64,000 bases of DNA, taken from NCBI GenBank assembly GCA_934754425.1, contig CAKVIN010000001.1:62001-126000 (forward strand), given 5' to 3'. The position numbers were made by a program, and so were the translations under genes. This DNA comes from an uncultured Candidatus Melainabacteria bacterium (GTDB taxonomy: Bacteria; Cyanobacteriota; Vampirovibrionia; Gastranaerophilales; Gastranaerophilaceae). This document shows, piece after piece, positions 17,130-26,217 of the stretch; within the stretch, counting starts at the first letter, position 1; the number at the start of each line of letters is the position of its first letter. Below the pieces are notes generated by a model. The model worked only from the letters and a program-made list of their open reading frames with translations, ran no database searches and had not been told where the DNA came from.

Positions 17130-17924
17130 ATGACAAATTCTTATTATTATGACGGAAACCAATACATTCCTCGCTCGCAAGGAGATTGGTACAAAGGTTA
17201 CATAATAGCCGGTGCTGTTTCATCGGGTATTATGGGAACAATTTTACCTGCTTGTGGAAAGCCTTTTGAACGTCAATTAATGAGAGAACCTTTGCAAAAT
17301 CATCTATACAAAGATGCTTTTTTAAATTCACTTAAGACTTCAGGATTAGATAAAAAAGGGGTATCTATTTGTCAAATGGAGCTGCAAAGAGCTGTTCATC
17401 CAAAAGATTATGATTATTTTATGGGCACAAATGCTGCTTTTTTCAAAAAAGAAAAAGTTATAAAAATTAACACTGATAAAATTTCTATAGCTGGATTCCA
17501 CGAACTCGGACACGCAATGAATGATATCACCGGAAAAGCCGGAAAATTTTTAAGTAAACTGCGCTGGCCCGGAAGAATTGCTGCCGGTTGGTTAGGTACA
17601 ATTGCAATGTTTTCCAGTCCAAAACCTAAAGGTGCACCACGTGATGGATTTGATTATATAAAAGAAAACAGTGGAAAGTTAGCTTTCGCTTGTATGTTAC
17701 CAACAGTTTTTGAAGAAGGAATGGCTAGTTATAAAGGTGTTAAACTCGCTAAAAAAACCGGATTAGCAAAACCTTTAATTGATAATATGAAAAAACTTTA
17801 TGCAAAAGCTCTTTTAACTTACGCCGGACAAGCTGCTGCAACAGGTTTAGCAGTCGGAGCGGCAAATATGCTTATGCAAAAATTTACTAGACCTAAAAAA
17901 GTTGATGATAATTGGTTATTTTAA
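17130..17924 (+). CDS. Orphan zincin-like protein (HELGH motif)
   Basis: I do not recognise a named family. The 264-aa protein contains SIAGFHELGHAMNDITGKAG with an HExxH zinc motif at residues 124-128 and a possible third ligand in VFEEGMASYKG, so a metallopeptidase-like active site is plausible. Hydrophobic segments flank it (GYIIAGAVSSGIMGTILPA near residue 30; RIAAGWLGTIAMF; LLTYAGQAAATGLAVGAANM near the end), suggesting membrane association. The ATG at 17,130 is chosen over a TTG four codons upstream. It carries its own promoter variant and a terminator, so it is expressed independently of flgC. Confidence 0.55.
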   Translation: MTNSYYYDGNQYIPRSQGDWYKGYIIAGAVSSGIMGTILPACGKPFERQLMREPLQNHLYKDAFLNSLKTSGLDKKGVSICQMELQRAVHPKDYDYFMGTNAAFFKKEKVIKINTDKISIAGFHELGHAMNDITGKAGKFLSKLRWPGRIAAGWLGTIAMFSSPKPKGAPRDGFDYIKENSGKLAFACMLPTVFEEGMASYKGVKLAKKTGLAKPLIDNMKKLYAKALLTYAGQAAATGLAVGAANMLMQKFTRPKKVDDNWLF

Positions 17925-17943
17925 CATTTTAGTTTATATACAA

Positions 17944-17976
17944 TAAAAAGTGCCGTTAATACGACACTTTTATTAT
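17944..17976. terminator. Bidirectional terminator
   Basis: AAAAGTGCCGT and ACGACACTTTT pair over a four-base loop, with one mismatch, between two convergent genes. Confidence 0.75.
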
Positions 17977-17978
17977 AC

Positions 17979-19214
17979 TTATAACAATATCTGAGTTCCG
18001 AGCATAATTCTATGCGAATCTTTACCTCTATCATTATCACAGAATATGTAGTTTAGAATTAATCTTAAACCTTGACCTTTTATAAAATAATTCAAACCAA
18101 CCGAATATTCTCTTTTATTATTATGGTCAATATTTCTATCCGGATCAAATTGGTCGTATCTAGCTATTAATTGCAATTTTTTGGTTAACATATAGCCAAG
18201 AGTTGTATAGAAACCACTTGCGTGTTTATCTGTAGAATGTCCGCTTGGTCCATTATAACCATTTGCTTGCGCCCATTCAAAATTTGCCATAAAGCGTTTG
18301 TAATCATATTGAACATGTGCGCCAACTACACAAAAATTATTATCTCTGTGTCCGGCATCCATACTACCGCCAAAAAGTAATTTTCCGTATCTGCCATCAG
18401 TTTTACCTAATGGTTTAAAATCAACTCTACCTATAAATTCTGCCCCTGGGAAAAACTCTTGGAAATATGTATCAGAGCTATATACACCAAAATCATAATC
18501 CATAAGACTATAATTCCCTGAAATTCTTGCACCGAGTTTACGAACAGTACCAAAATTTCTGGAGATTTGAGAACGTGCCAAGAATGGTAACACGAATGGG
18601 CCATATGCACCTTCCAAACCTACCGGTGGACGAGAGTGACCAACTAAAACTCTATGATGTGGAATTTTGTTTGTTGCAATATACATATCAGCAAACAAGT
18701 TTTGAATAACATTTCTGGATGAAAATGGAGCAATATTAATCATTACTCTAAAATCAGCATTATTATTTTTCAAAAATCCATCATAACCGACATTGATTGT
18801 ATTTATATCGTAGTGATTTGTTGTATGCTCATGGCTCATTCCATCATCATTAAACAATAAACCAATGTCACCATTATAACCTGCCCACAATTGAGTTCTA
18901 TCCATAATAGAATCTTCATCAAACTTGTGAGTAAAAACATCTTCTAACAAATAAGTCGGTTTATCATATTTATAAACTTCCAGATGATACACATCTTGAA
19001 GTTTTTCTTTTAAAGTTTTTGCTTCCGGAGCTCTTTGTTCTGTTACAGAAACAGCCTGAGGAACTTCTGAAGATTCAACACCTTCTTCCTGTGTTTCTAA
19101 AACAACCTCTTCTAATTGTTCAACGGGTTTAGCATTATTTTTTTTCGCTGCCATTACCGGAGCGGATGCTATAAATATTGTCGCAAGTATTACGAGTAAA
19201 ATCTTTTTTTTCAT
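17979..19214 (-). CDS. Outer-membrane porin (phosphate-selective porin O/P-like)
   Basis: A signal peptide (MKKKILLVILATIFIASAPVMA) is followed by a low-complexity acidic linker, then alternating amphipathic beta strands such as LQLIARYDQFDPDRNIDHNN, REYSVGLNYFIKGQGLRLIL and a final strand ending RIMLGTQILL, the type of C-terminal signature recognised by the BAM complex. The repeated YDQFDP and LGYMLTKKLQLIARYD motifs are typical of OprO/OprP-like barrels. It shows the organism is diderm. The solute preference cannot be told. Length 411 aa. Confidence 0.8.
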   Translation of the reverse strand: MKKKILLVILATIFIASAPVMAAKKNNAKPVEQLEEVVLETQEEGVESSEVPQAVSVTEQRAPEAKTLKEKLQDVYHLEVYKYDKPTYLLEDVFTHKFDEDSIMDRTQLWAGYNGDIGLLFNDDGMSHEHTTNHYDINTINVGYDGFLKNNNADFRVMINIAPFSSRNVIQNLFADMYIATNKIPHHRVLVGHSRPPVGLEGAYGPFVLPFLARSQISRNFGTVRKLGARISGNYSLMDYDFGVYSSDTYFQEFFPGAEFIGRVDFKPLGKTDGRYGKLLFGGSMDAGHRDNNFCVVGAHVQYDYKRFMANFEWAQANGYNGPSGHSTDKHASGFYTTLGYMLTKKLQLIARYDQFDPDRNIDHNNKREYSVGLNYFIKGQGLRLILNYIFCDNDRGKDSHRIMLGTQILL

Positions 19215-19240
19215 AATTATATTCTATATTTCTTGATGTA

Positions 19241-19279
19241 AAAAGACCAACTCTTTTATAAAAGAGTTGGTCTTTTAAG
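19241..19279. terminator. Terminator after the FNT channel gene
   Basis: AAAAGACCAACTCTTTT (19,241-19,257) and AAAAGAGTTGGTCTTTT pair perfectly around a very short loop. On the minus strand it terminates the formate/nitrite transporter gene. Confidence 0.85.
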
Positions 19280-19286
19280 TAAATTA

Positions 19287-20156
19287 CTAATGTTGATGTC
19301 TGTGTTCTTCTCTTAAATAAGCAGTCCAGAATAAAAGAACTACGAATACAAACGCACCAACAATGTTACCACAAGTTACAGGTAACAAGTTGTGTAAGAA
19401 GAAACCTTTCCAAGTCATTGTAGCTAATTGATCCGGAGTCATACCAGAAGCTGCAACGATAGATGGGAAGTGTTTCATTAATAAACCGTTTGGAATAAAG
19501 AACATGTTAGCAACACTGTGTTCATAACCAGAAGCAACGAATGTCATGATTGGGAAGAATATTGCAAAAATCTTACCAATAACACGTTTAGAAGTTGAAG
19601 CCATAAAGATAGCTAAACAAACTAACCAGTTACAAAGAATACCTCTAAAGAATGCTTCACCAAAAGTTAAATTAATTTTTGAAAAAGCAGTTTGCATAGC
19701 AGTAACACCAACTGCATCACCACCATTGTGTCCCATGCCTGCGCCAAAAATTAAACCAGCAACAAGGATAGAACCCAAGAAGTTTGCAATATAAACGATT
19801 GTCCAGCTTCTTAATAATTTTAGAAGGCTAACTTTCTTTTCTAATACAGCAAATGTCATCATAACATTACCGGTAAATAATTCAGCACCTGTTAATGCAA
19901 CAATCATCAAACCTGTAGCGAATGTCATAGCTCCGATTAATTTTGTGAAGCCCCAACCCATCATTGAATCACCGGTCATTACTGTTAATGAAACTTGAGC
20001 ACCGAATGCGATAAATGCACCGGCTGCTATTGCTAATGTGAACATTTTTGTTTTACTAAAATCAGCTTTTCCTGTCATTACACTGTCACTTAATTCATGA
20101 ACAGTGGCACTAGGAGTTAAGCTGTCTTGTGTGGAAATAACTTTTTCTTCTTCCAT
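19287..20156 (-). CDS. Formate/nitrite transporter (FNT) family channel
   Basis: The 289-aa protein has six membrane segments and the FNT half-repeat signatures GAQVSLTVMTGDS, ELFTGNVMMTFAV and GILCNWLVCLAIFMA, followed by ASGYEHSVANMFFIPNGL, which carries the pore histidine region. FNT pentamers move formate, nitrite or HS- across the inner membrane. A mixed-acid fermenter would use it for formate. The start at 20,156 is chosen because AAAGGA lies just upstream; the longer frame to 20,207 has no ribosome-binding site. A leader of about 80 nt with some pairing lies upstream, but no riboswitch class fits. Confidence 0.88.
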   Translation of the reverse strand: MEEEKVISTQDSLTPSATVHELSDSVMTGKADFSKTKMFTLAIAAGAFIAFGAQVSLTVMTGDSMMGWGFTKLIGAMTFATGLMIVALTGAELFTGNVMMTFAVLEKKVSLLKLLRSWTIVYIANFLGSILVAGLIFGAGMGHNGGDAVGVTAMQTAFSKINLTFGEAFFRGILCNWLVCLAIFMASTSKRVIGKIFAIFFPIMTFVASGYEHSVANMFFIPNGLLMKHFPSIVAASGMTPDQLATMTWKGFFLHNLLPVTCGNIVGAFVFVVLLFWTAYLREEHRHQH

Positions 20157-20378
20157 TTTTCCTTTTCTCCTATTTATTTTCACTTCCTTTTTAGCAAAAC
20201 AAAACACCCTAAAACCACCGATTCACGGGGTCACAAATTTCAGCCTCTTACTATTTATATATTAAAGTGTTTTATAATGTTCAGCTTCAAAAAGAAGTTT
20301 TGTATTAAATCCTTATTGATAATATCACTTGAACATAAAATTTCAAGTATTAAATAAATATTTTTTTGATAAATAAAA

Positions 20379-20402
20379 AGGAAGGTTTTGTAACCTTCCT
20401 TC
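20379..20402. terminator. Terminator after secF
   Basis: AAGGAAGGTT and AACCTTCCTT form a 10-bp stem over a TTGT loop, followed on the minus strand by TTTTTATTT. Confidence 0.85.
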
Positions 20403-20414
20403 TTATTGTTTTTA

Positions 20415-21365
20415 TTAAACTACAGCTTTTTCTGTAACTTTTTTATCTTCCCAAATATCAACTAAAGTTGAACAGAAAAATATACTTGAATATGTTCCGA
20501 TTGCAATACCCAAAATCATCGCAAGAACAAAATCTCTAGTAGTCACACCGCCCAAGAAATATAAAGCTAACAATGTAATTAATGTTGTAAGAGAAGTGTT
20601 AATACTTCTTGCAAGAGTTTGATTAATACTTGCGTTCATTATTTCGCCAAAAGTCATTTTCTTAGCATAATATTTCAAATTTTCACGAACTCTATCAAAT
20701 ACAACGATTGTATCGTGAACAGAAAAACCGATTACAGTAAGCAATGCTGTCACAAACAATGCATCAATTTGTACGTCATAAAAAAGACCTAAAAGTGAAA
20801 ATACACCACAAACAAATAATGTATCGTGAACAAGTCCCAAAATTGCCGCAAGCGCATAATCAAATTGAAATCTCATTGTCAAATATGCAACAATACCTAA
20901 CAAAGCTAAAGACAATGCGATTAAAGAATTTTTAAACAATTCCATTCCAAGAGTAGGACCAACAGAAGAAACTTGAACCAACTCCGGTGATTTGAATTCT
21001 TTGTTCATAATTGTAGTTATATTATCTTGATCTGCAGAACCTTCTTCAATAAATTTTGTTCTGATAGAAAGAATTGATTTTAAATCACTACTTTGTTGAG
21101 AATTTACATTAATAATTTGTAAATATGGACTTTCTATTCCGCCAGCTTCTAGTGAATTTCTTACATCCGCTAATTTATCATTAGAAATATCTTCTTTCAC
21201 TCCATATTGCAAAGTAGTTCCACCAGTGTAATCAATACCAACTTTTAACGGAGTGTGAGTCGGATAAGTTATTGAAGAATAAATCATAGCAACTATCCCC
21301 GGAAGTAACAATACTGCGGATAGAGCAAGACATAAAAATCTATATTTTACGATATTTAATTTCAT
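20415..21365 (-). CDS. secF: Protein translocase subunit SecF
   Basis: SecF is the small partner of SecD in the RND-like motor that uses proton motive force to finish Sec export. The protein starts with a transmembrane helix, then GIDYTGGTTLQYGV, the periplasmic domain, and five membrane helices with the SecF-specific FSVHDTIVVFDRVREN and INTSLTTLITLLALY motifs. Length 316 aa. It follows secD with a 75-base gap and ends with a strong terminator. Confidence 0.96.
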   Translation of the reverse strand: MKLNIVKYRFLCLALSAVLLLPGIVAMIYSSITYPTHTPLKVGIDYTGGTTLQYGVKEDISNDKLADVRNSLEAGGIESPYLQIINVNSQQSSDLKSILSIRTKFIEEGSADQDNITTIMNKEFKSPELVQVSSVGPTLGMELFKNSLIALSLALLGIVAYLTMRFQFDYALAAILGLVHDTLFVCGVFSLLGLFYDVQIDALFVTALLTVIGFSVHDTIVVFDRVRENLKYYAKKMTFGEIMNASINQTLARSINTSLTTLITLLALYFLGGVTTRDFVLAMILGIAIGTYSSIFFCSTLVDIWEDKKVTEKAVV

Positions 21366-21440
21366 AATCTATGTTTCCTTTTTATTAAGTTTCATGGTTT
21401 ATGGAAAAAGTAATTTTGTCCTTACTCTCCATTTCCCCCT

Positions 21441-22748
21441 CTAGTCTAATATACCGAATTTTGCTTTTTCTCTTTTTGTTTCAACAGCTTGATAACTTTC
21501 ATTGATATCACTTGCTTGTAAACCAAACAACGCTGGGTGAGTAAGTTTTCCTGTACCAAATATCAAGTGCATGAAATTTTTAGTAATTGTAATCGCACTG
21601 AACATTGAAACAATTACACCAACTGCAAGAGTTAAAGCAAAACCTCTAACAATACTTGTTCCGCAACAATAAAGAATTGCGCAAGTAATAATTGTTGTCA
21701 TATTAGAGTCAAAAATACTTGTAAATGCTCTATCAAAACCTGAATTAATTGCAGTAAATAAAGTTCTACCGGCTTTCAACTCTTCTTTTGTTCTTTCAAA
21801 AATCAAAATATTCGCATCTACTGCCATACCGATACTTAAAATAAAACCTGCAATACCGGCTAAAGTTAATGTAATTGGAATAGCTTTAAATAAAGCGAAT
21901 AACATTATTCCGTATATAACAAGAGCAACGTCAGCAATAAGCCCTGGAGCTCTGTAATAAAGTGCCATAAACATCATTACAAAACCTAAGCCAATAGCAC
22001 CGGCAATTTTTGATTTAGCAATACTATCAGCACCAAGAGTAGGACCAACGGTATTTTCTTCAATAATTTTTGCCGGAACAGGTAAAGCGCCTGCATTAAG
22101 AAGGTCTACCATTTTCTTTGCTTCGTCATAAACAAAACCGCTGTCACCACCTGAAATTTGAGCTCTTCCGCCAGTGATAGCTTCTCTGATAACAGGTGCA
22201 GATTGAAGTTCTCCGTTAAAGAAAATTGCCATAGGTTGTCCAACAAGTTTCTTTGTTAAATCTGCAAACTTTTTTGTACCAGCTACATTAAATTCCAAAT
22301 CAACTACCCATTGACCATTTTGTGAATTTGTACTCAAATTAGCTTTTGATAAATCTTTACCTGTAAGTCCGGTTGCTTCCCATACAGTTTCGCCATTTTT
22401 CATAACAGGTTTTCTAAAATCTAATTCTGCGGTTTCACCAATATAAGCTTTTGCTTGGTTTAAGTCAGAAACATCCGGAATTTCTACAACCAATCTTTTA
22501 TCACCGGCTTTTTGTACAACAGTTTCTGAAACACCAAGTTTGTTAACTCTGTTTTCAATCGCAAATTGTAAACTTGACATCATTTCTGGAGTAATTTGAG
22601 CAATTGTATCAGTAGTTTGCGCTTCTAATACAAGGCGAGAACCCCCAACTAAGTCAAGTCCAAGTTTTGTTGGTTTTGTAATAATTACGACAATACTTGC
22701 AATGACTATTGCCACAATCACCCAAAACAAAATTAGCTTGTTCTTCAT
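21441..22748 (-). CDS. secD: Protein translocase subunit SecD
   Basis: The 435-aa protein carries the GLDLVGGSRLVLEA opening, the P1 domain, and the RND-type membrane part with SIGMAVDANILIFERTKEEL, the conserved DANILIFER motif of SecD. AAGGAG lies upstream of the ATG. It is on the short side of SecD proteins but complete. It heads a secDF pair behind dapA. Confidence 0.96.
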   Translation of the reverse strand: MKNKLILFWVIVAIVIASIVVIITKPTKLGLDLVGGSRLVLEAQTTDTIAQITPEMMSSLQFAIENRVNKLGVSETVVQKAGDKRLVVEIPDVSDLNQAKAYIGETAELDFRKPVMKNGETVWEATGLTGKDLSKANLSTNSQNGQWVVDLEFNVAGTKKFADLTKKLVGQPMAIFFNGELQSAPVIREAITGGRAQISGGDSGFVYDEAKKMVDLLNAGALPVPAKIIEENTVGPTLGADSIAKSKIAGAIGLGFVMMFMALYYRAPGLIADVALVIYGIMLFALFKAIPITLTLAGIAGFILSIGMAVDANILIFERTKEELKAGRTLFTAINSGFDRAFTSIFDSNMTTIITCAILYCCGTSIVRGFALTLAVGVIVSMFSAITITKNFMHLIFGTGKLTHPALFGLQASDINESYQAVETKREKAKFGILD

Positions 22749-22823
22749 TTTATATGTACTCCTTATTAAAATATTATTTTTTATATTATATTAAATTTGA
22801 AAAATTTAATCTTACCCAACTGA

Positions 22824-23702
22824 CTAAATAGAATCCAATGTAAATATTAAATCAGTCTTTTCTGATTTTGTAAGTTCTACAAGTGGTCTTCTTACGTATT
22901 CTTCAATCAAACCTTTGTAAGCAAGAGCGGCTTTAACCGGAACAGGGTTTGGTGCCATAAACAATTTTTTGAATATCGGATAAAGTTTTTGATGCATATT
23001 TCTTGCTGTCATAGCATCTCCCGTTTTAAAGTTTCTAATCATTGACTTAATTTCTGTACCAAAAAGATGAGACGCAACTGAAATAACACCGTGTGCACCA
23101 ACAGAAAGCATTGGTAAAGTTAAACTATCATCTCCTGAATATATTGTAAAATCTTTTGGACAATTCATTTTTAAATCTGTAATTACATCCATATCTCCAA
23201 AACTTTGTTTCAAAGCTACAATATTTTCATACTTTCTAGCCAAAGTTTTTATTGTATCAACACTCATATTTACACCGGTTCTTGATGGAATATTGTATAA
23301 GATAACCGGAAGTTCTACAGCTTCTGCAACAGCAGAAAAATGTTCAATCATGCCGGCTTGTGATGGTTTATTATAATATGGAACGACAGTTAAAATTGCA
23401 TCAACATCTTCTTTTTCAGCAAGTTTTGCCATCTTAACAGCTGTTTCTGTGGAATTAGAGCCTGTGCCCATTATAATTTTCCCCTTACTTCCAACACCAC
23501 GTTTTGCGCTGCATAAAATTTCAATTTCTTCTTCATGAGTTAATGTTGGAGATTCGCCGGTTGTTCCAGTTACTAAAACTGCATCAGAACCTGTGTTTAC
23601 AAGCTGATATGCAAGCTGTTCGACTTTTTCATAATCAACTTCTCTTTTTGCATTGAATGGAGTTACCATCGCTGTTATAACTTCGCCTGCATCATATCTC
23701 AT
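22824..23702 (-). CDS. dapA: 4-hydroxy-tetrahydrodipicolinate synthase
   Basis: DapA condenses pyruvate with aspartate semialdehyde. The GTTGESPTLTHEE block holds the active-site Thr pair, LYNIPSRTGV holds Tyr136 and Arg141, and the Schiff-base lysine is Lys165 in VALKQSFGD (the usual sequence is ALKEATG, so this end is slightly divergent). Length 292 aa. Together with DapL at 29.7 kb it supplies the transaminase (LL-DAP) variant of lysine and peptidoglycan precursor synthesis. Confidence 0.92.
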   Translation of the reverse strand: MRYDAGEVITAMVTPFNAKREVDYEKVEQLAYQLVNTGSDAVLVTGTTGESPTLTHEEEIEILCSAKRGVGSKGKIIMGTGSNSTETAVKMAKLAEKEDVDAILTVVPYYNKPSQAGMIEHFSAVAEAVELPVILYNIPSRTGVNMSVDTIKTLARKYENIVALKQSFGDMDVITDLKMNCPKDFTIYSGDDSLTLPMLSVGAHGVISVASHLFGTEIKSMIRNFKTGDAMTARNMHQKLYPIFKKLFMAPNPVPVKAALAYKGLIEEYVRRPLVELTKSEKTDLIFTLDSI

Positions 23703-23755
23703 AATATTCTCCTTCTAAATCTGTCCCATATCTGATACTCGTTGATTTTATTATT

Positions 23756-24622
23756 TTACAATGAAAATTCTTTAAATTCATGAACTTCTATAGTATCATT
23801 TTCATTTTGAAAAACTCCAATCTGAGAAGCTTCAAATTTATGTAATTCATTATATCGATATCTATACGCAGTATCTGCTGCCATTGTAATTTTACCGAAA
23901 TGTTGTAATTTTATCAATTTATTTAATTCTTTCATTTCAATATCATTGCCGGTCAAAACTTGAATACATATTGCATAACCAATTGGGGCATTAGAATTCA
24001 AAACCTTAAACAAAACTGTCAAGACTGAATCTATATTTTTAAAATCATTAAAATCATATCTAAATCCACCGTTAAAGTTTTCCGGTTTTTTTCCGAATTT
24101 TTCATTCAAAAAATTCAACATTAATCGATTCTGCTCATCTATATTAACATTTATTTCGGCATGATTAAATTTAGGTTTTATTTGCGTATTTATAACTACA
24201 CAATAACTATTCTTTTTATTTTCTTGTTTTGTAACATCATCCTGCAATCGTTTATTCCCAAAAGCTTCATTAGTTTTTTTGCAAATATAATGAGTACTTT
24301 TATACGCACCTTCCACAATATTAGTAAGCGCAGTAAGTAAATTTGTCGCATAACACATTGCAATTAATATCAATAGAGCACTTAAATATTTAAGTTCAAA
24401 TACTGCACCCCATATATTAAAAGAGATTGAATAAATGCTATTGGTAAAATTAAGAAGTCCGTCTAAAAATGGTTTAATAAATCCCAACCATTCCCAATTT
24501 GCATGAGTAAGATTCTGTATCCAATATGTTAAAAGTAACATTATGCAAAACATACATAATATTTTTACAAAATGCCAAAAACTTTTTATTACGCCAAAAA
24601 TTTTTAGTATAAAATCATGCAT
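23756..24622 (-). CDS. Membrane protein with a possible degenerate nucleotide-cyclase-like domain
   Basis: No family is recognised with confidence. The first 100 residues contain two or three hydrophobic segments (ILCMFCIMLLLTYWI; YLSALLILIAMCYATNLL). The soluble remainder reads like a worn class III adenylate-cyclase fold: a GGFRYDFNDF segment, PIGYAICIQVLTGNDIEMKE in the place of the usual GI.I..G loop, and a closing SQIGVFQNENDTIEVHEFKE resembling the G.f.lKG...i.vyel end of cyclases. The metal-binding Asp pair is not evident. It sits between panC and dapA in the same direction, 17 bases after panC. Confidence 0.45.
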   Translation of the reverse strand: MHDFILKIFGVIKSFWHFVKILCMFCIMLLLTYWIQNLTHANWEWLGFIKPFLDGLLNFTNSIYSISFNIWGAVFELKYLSALLILIAMCYATNLLTALTNIVEGAYKSTHYICKKTNEAFGNKRLQDDVTKQENKKNSYCVVINTQIKPKFNHAEINVNIDEQNRLMLNFLNEKFGKKPENFNGGFRYDFNDFKNIDSVLTVLFKVLNSNAPIGYAICIQVLTGNDIEMKELNKLIKLQHFGKITMAADTAYRYRYNELHKFEASQIGVFQNENDTIEVHEFKEFSL

Positions 24623-24639
24623 CTATTAAACTCTCCTCT

Positions 24640-25488
24640 TTAACCTAAATAAATATTATCAATTAATCTAACACCTTCAACTCTACACGCTATTAATGCG
24701 ATAGATTCGTCAGTTGCTTTTTCTTGTTCTTCTAATGTATTCCTATCCAAAATCTCTAAGTATTCCATATCGTGCTTATCAGTCAAAAAAGCATATGCAG
24801 TTTCTTTTAAAGCAGAAACATCGGTAATACCTTTTTTGTAGCAATTTTTTATATTATTAAGAATTGAACTCAATACTAGAGCATCTTTTTTACCTTGTTC
24901 AGATAAATATTTATTCCTTGAACTCAATGCAAGTCCTGATTCTTCTCTAACAATTGGGCATTGAATAATTTGGACAGGTACATTCAAGTCTTTAACCATT
25001 TTCTTGATTATAATTACTTGCTGTGCATCTTTTTGTCCAAAAAATGCACAATCCGGCTGTACAATATTAAATAATTTTAGTACAACCGTGCAAACACCAT
25101 CAAAATGTCCAGTTCTTGTTTTACCACAAAGCTTGTTTACATAGAAAAACGGAGGACATACATAAGTCAATGTGTCATTAGAAAGCTTACGTCCCCCCCC
25201 ATACATCTCAGCTGGCGTTGGAGCAAAAACGGCATCTACTCCAACAGAATTACAAAGTTCCATATCCTTGTCCAAAGTCCTCGGATATTTGTCAAAATCT
25301 TCTGATGGTCCAAATTGGATTGGATTAACAAAAACAGAAACAATAACTTTATCACAAGTTTCTTTAGCCTTTTTTATTAAACTTAAATGTCCTTCATGTA
25401 AAGCTCCCATTGTTGGAACAAGTCCAACTTTCAAACCCTTCCATTCAGCTCTTTTCTCTCTTAATTCTTCAATAGTATGTACTAACAT
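24640..25488 (-). CDS. panC: Pantothenate synthetase
   Basis: PanC joins pantoate and beta-alanine using ATP. PTMGALHEGHLSLIKKA is the HIGH-like ATP motif, followed by VFVNPIQFGPSEDFDKYPRT, FAPTPAEMYGGGRK, GHFDGVCTVVLKLFNIVQPD and the KMSKS-like ALSSRNKYLS. Length 282 aa is normal. The MYGGG codons contain an uninterrupted run of eight G (25,200-25,193) in an otherwise AT-rich gene, a possible slippage site. panB and panD are not in view. Confidence 0.94.
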   Translation of the reverse strand: MLVHTIEELREKRAEWKGLKVGLVPTMGALHEGHLSLIKKAKETCDKVIVSVFVNPIQFGPSEDFDKYPRTLDKDMELCNSVGVDAVFAPTPAEMYGGGRKLSNDTLTYVCPPFFYVNKLCGKTRTGHFDGVCTVVLKLFNIVQPDCAFFGQKDAQQVIIIKKMVKDLNVPVQIIQCPIVREESGLALSSRNKYLSEQGKKDALVLSSILNNIKNCYKKGITDVSALKETAYAFLTDKHDMEYLEILDRNTLEEQEKATDESIALIACRVEGVRLIDNIYLG

Positions 25489-25757
25489 AATATCCCTCTA
25501 GTCAAAATACGTGGCAACAACCCACTCCCAATACTGATTATATCACTATAAAGATGAGGTGCAATAATGTTATTTACGTTTTTATAACACATTACTTAAT
25601 ATATTGATATCCATTTTCCTGCCACAAAACAAATATAACTCCAAATACAAATATAAGCCTAGTGGCTATCTTGCACAATATATTGGTATGGTATAAAATA
25701 TTCTTGTAGTGTTTATTATTTTTATATTATAGAAAGAGAATAAGAAAGGAAGTAAAA

Positions 25758-25973
25758 ATGGGTCTATCAGCAACACAAACAAGGTACAATTGTACAACAC
25801 CAAATAAAACTTCGGGTACCAACAAAACATCCGGTTCTCAAAATACTTCAAACAAAACGAATAAAAACGAAACAAACAGTAAAACAGTTACTAAACAAAA
25901 TACAGATATAAAAGATGAGGCAGTCATTTCTGAAGAAGCAATGAAGTTGTCGAAAGGGAACTCCGGCAACTAA
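25758..25973 (+). CDS. Small Asn/Thr/Lys-rich protein sharing the MGLSATQ N-terminus
   Basis: This 71-aa product begins MGLSATQTRYNC and is then low complexity (repeats of NKTSG and NKTNKNE). AAAGGAAG lies 5 nt before the ATG, and TTGCAC with TATAAA (extended TGG) lies about 70 bases upstream, so it is a real gene. Its first residues match the start of the 541-aa protein encoded 245 bases downstream (MGMSASQAR), which suggests a shared short N-terminal signal. A perfect terminator follows. Function unknown. Confidence 0.55.
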   Translation: MGLSATQTRYNCTTPNKTSGTNKTSGSQNTSNKTNKNETNSKTVTKQNTDIKDEAVISEEAMKLSKGNSGN

Positions 25974-26002
25974 ACTTATTAAAGAAAAAAATTAAACACT
26001 AC

Positions 26003-26037
26003 AAAACAGCAGCTATCTCAGTAATAGCTGCTGTTTT
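26003..26037. terminator. Bidirectional terminator
   Basis: AAAACAGCAGCTAT and ATAGCTGCTGTTTT pair perfectly over a seven-base loop (26,003-26,037). It ends the small gene and isolates the sigma-28 promoter downstream. Confidence 0.85.
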
Positions 26038-26114
26038 CACGATAAAGAGCTGTGTTGTTATCAAAAGAATTAGCTCCTTTTTGTAAACTTTTGTAAATAT
26101 TTTATTAAAAACAT

Positions 26115-26141
26115 TAAAGTTTTTGAAAATTATGCCGTAAT
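26115..26141 (+). promoter_or_regulatory. Flagellar sigma-28 (FliA) promoter
   Basis: TAAAGTTT (26,115-26,122), 11 nt, then GCCGTAAT (26,134-26,141). The FliA consensus is TAAAGTTT-N11-GCCGATAA: the -35 and spacer are exact, and the -10 keeps GCCG. Confidence 0.8.
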
Positions 26142-26217
26142 ACATGATGAAAAGACAAAAAGGAACAACTTAACAAATCAAGAAATAACAAAAATAAGGA
26201 ATAAGGAGAAACAAACA

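Noticed and set aside
20157..20262. Possible riboswitch in the ~80-nt leader of the FNT channel gene.
   Set aside because: Some pairing (ACCC/GGGT) is visible, but the conserved cores of known classes (ZTP, THF, fluoride, guanidine, preQ1, glycine) could not be matched.
22010..22030. GGCAATTTTTGATTTAGC inside secD resembling the recurrent promoter box.
   Set aside because: It lies within conserved coding sequence (minus strand), has no TTTATATA at the required spacing and no gene downstream.
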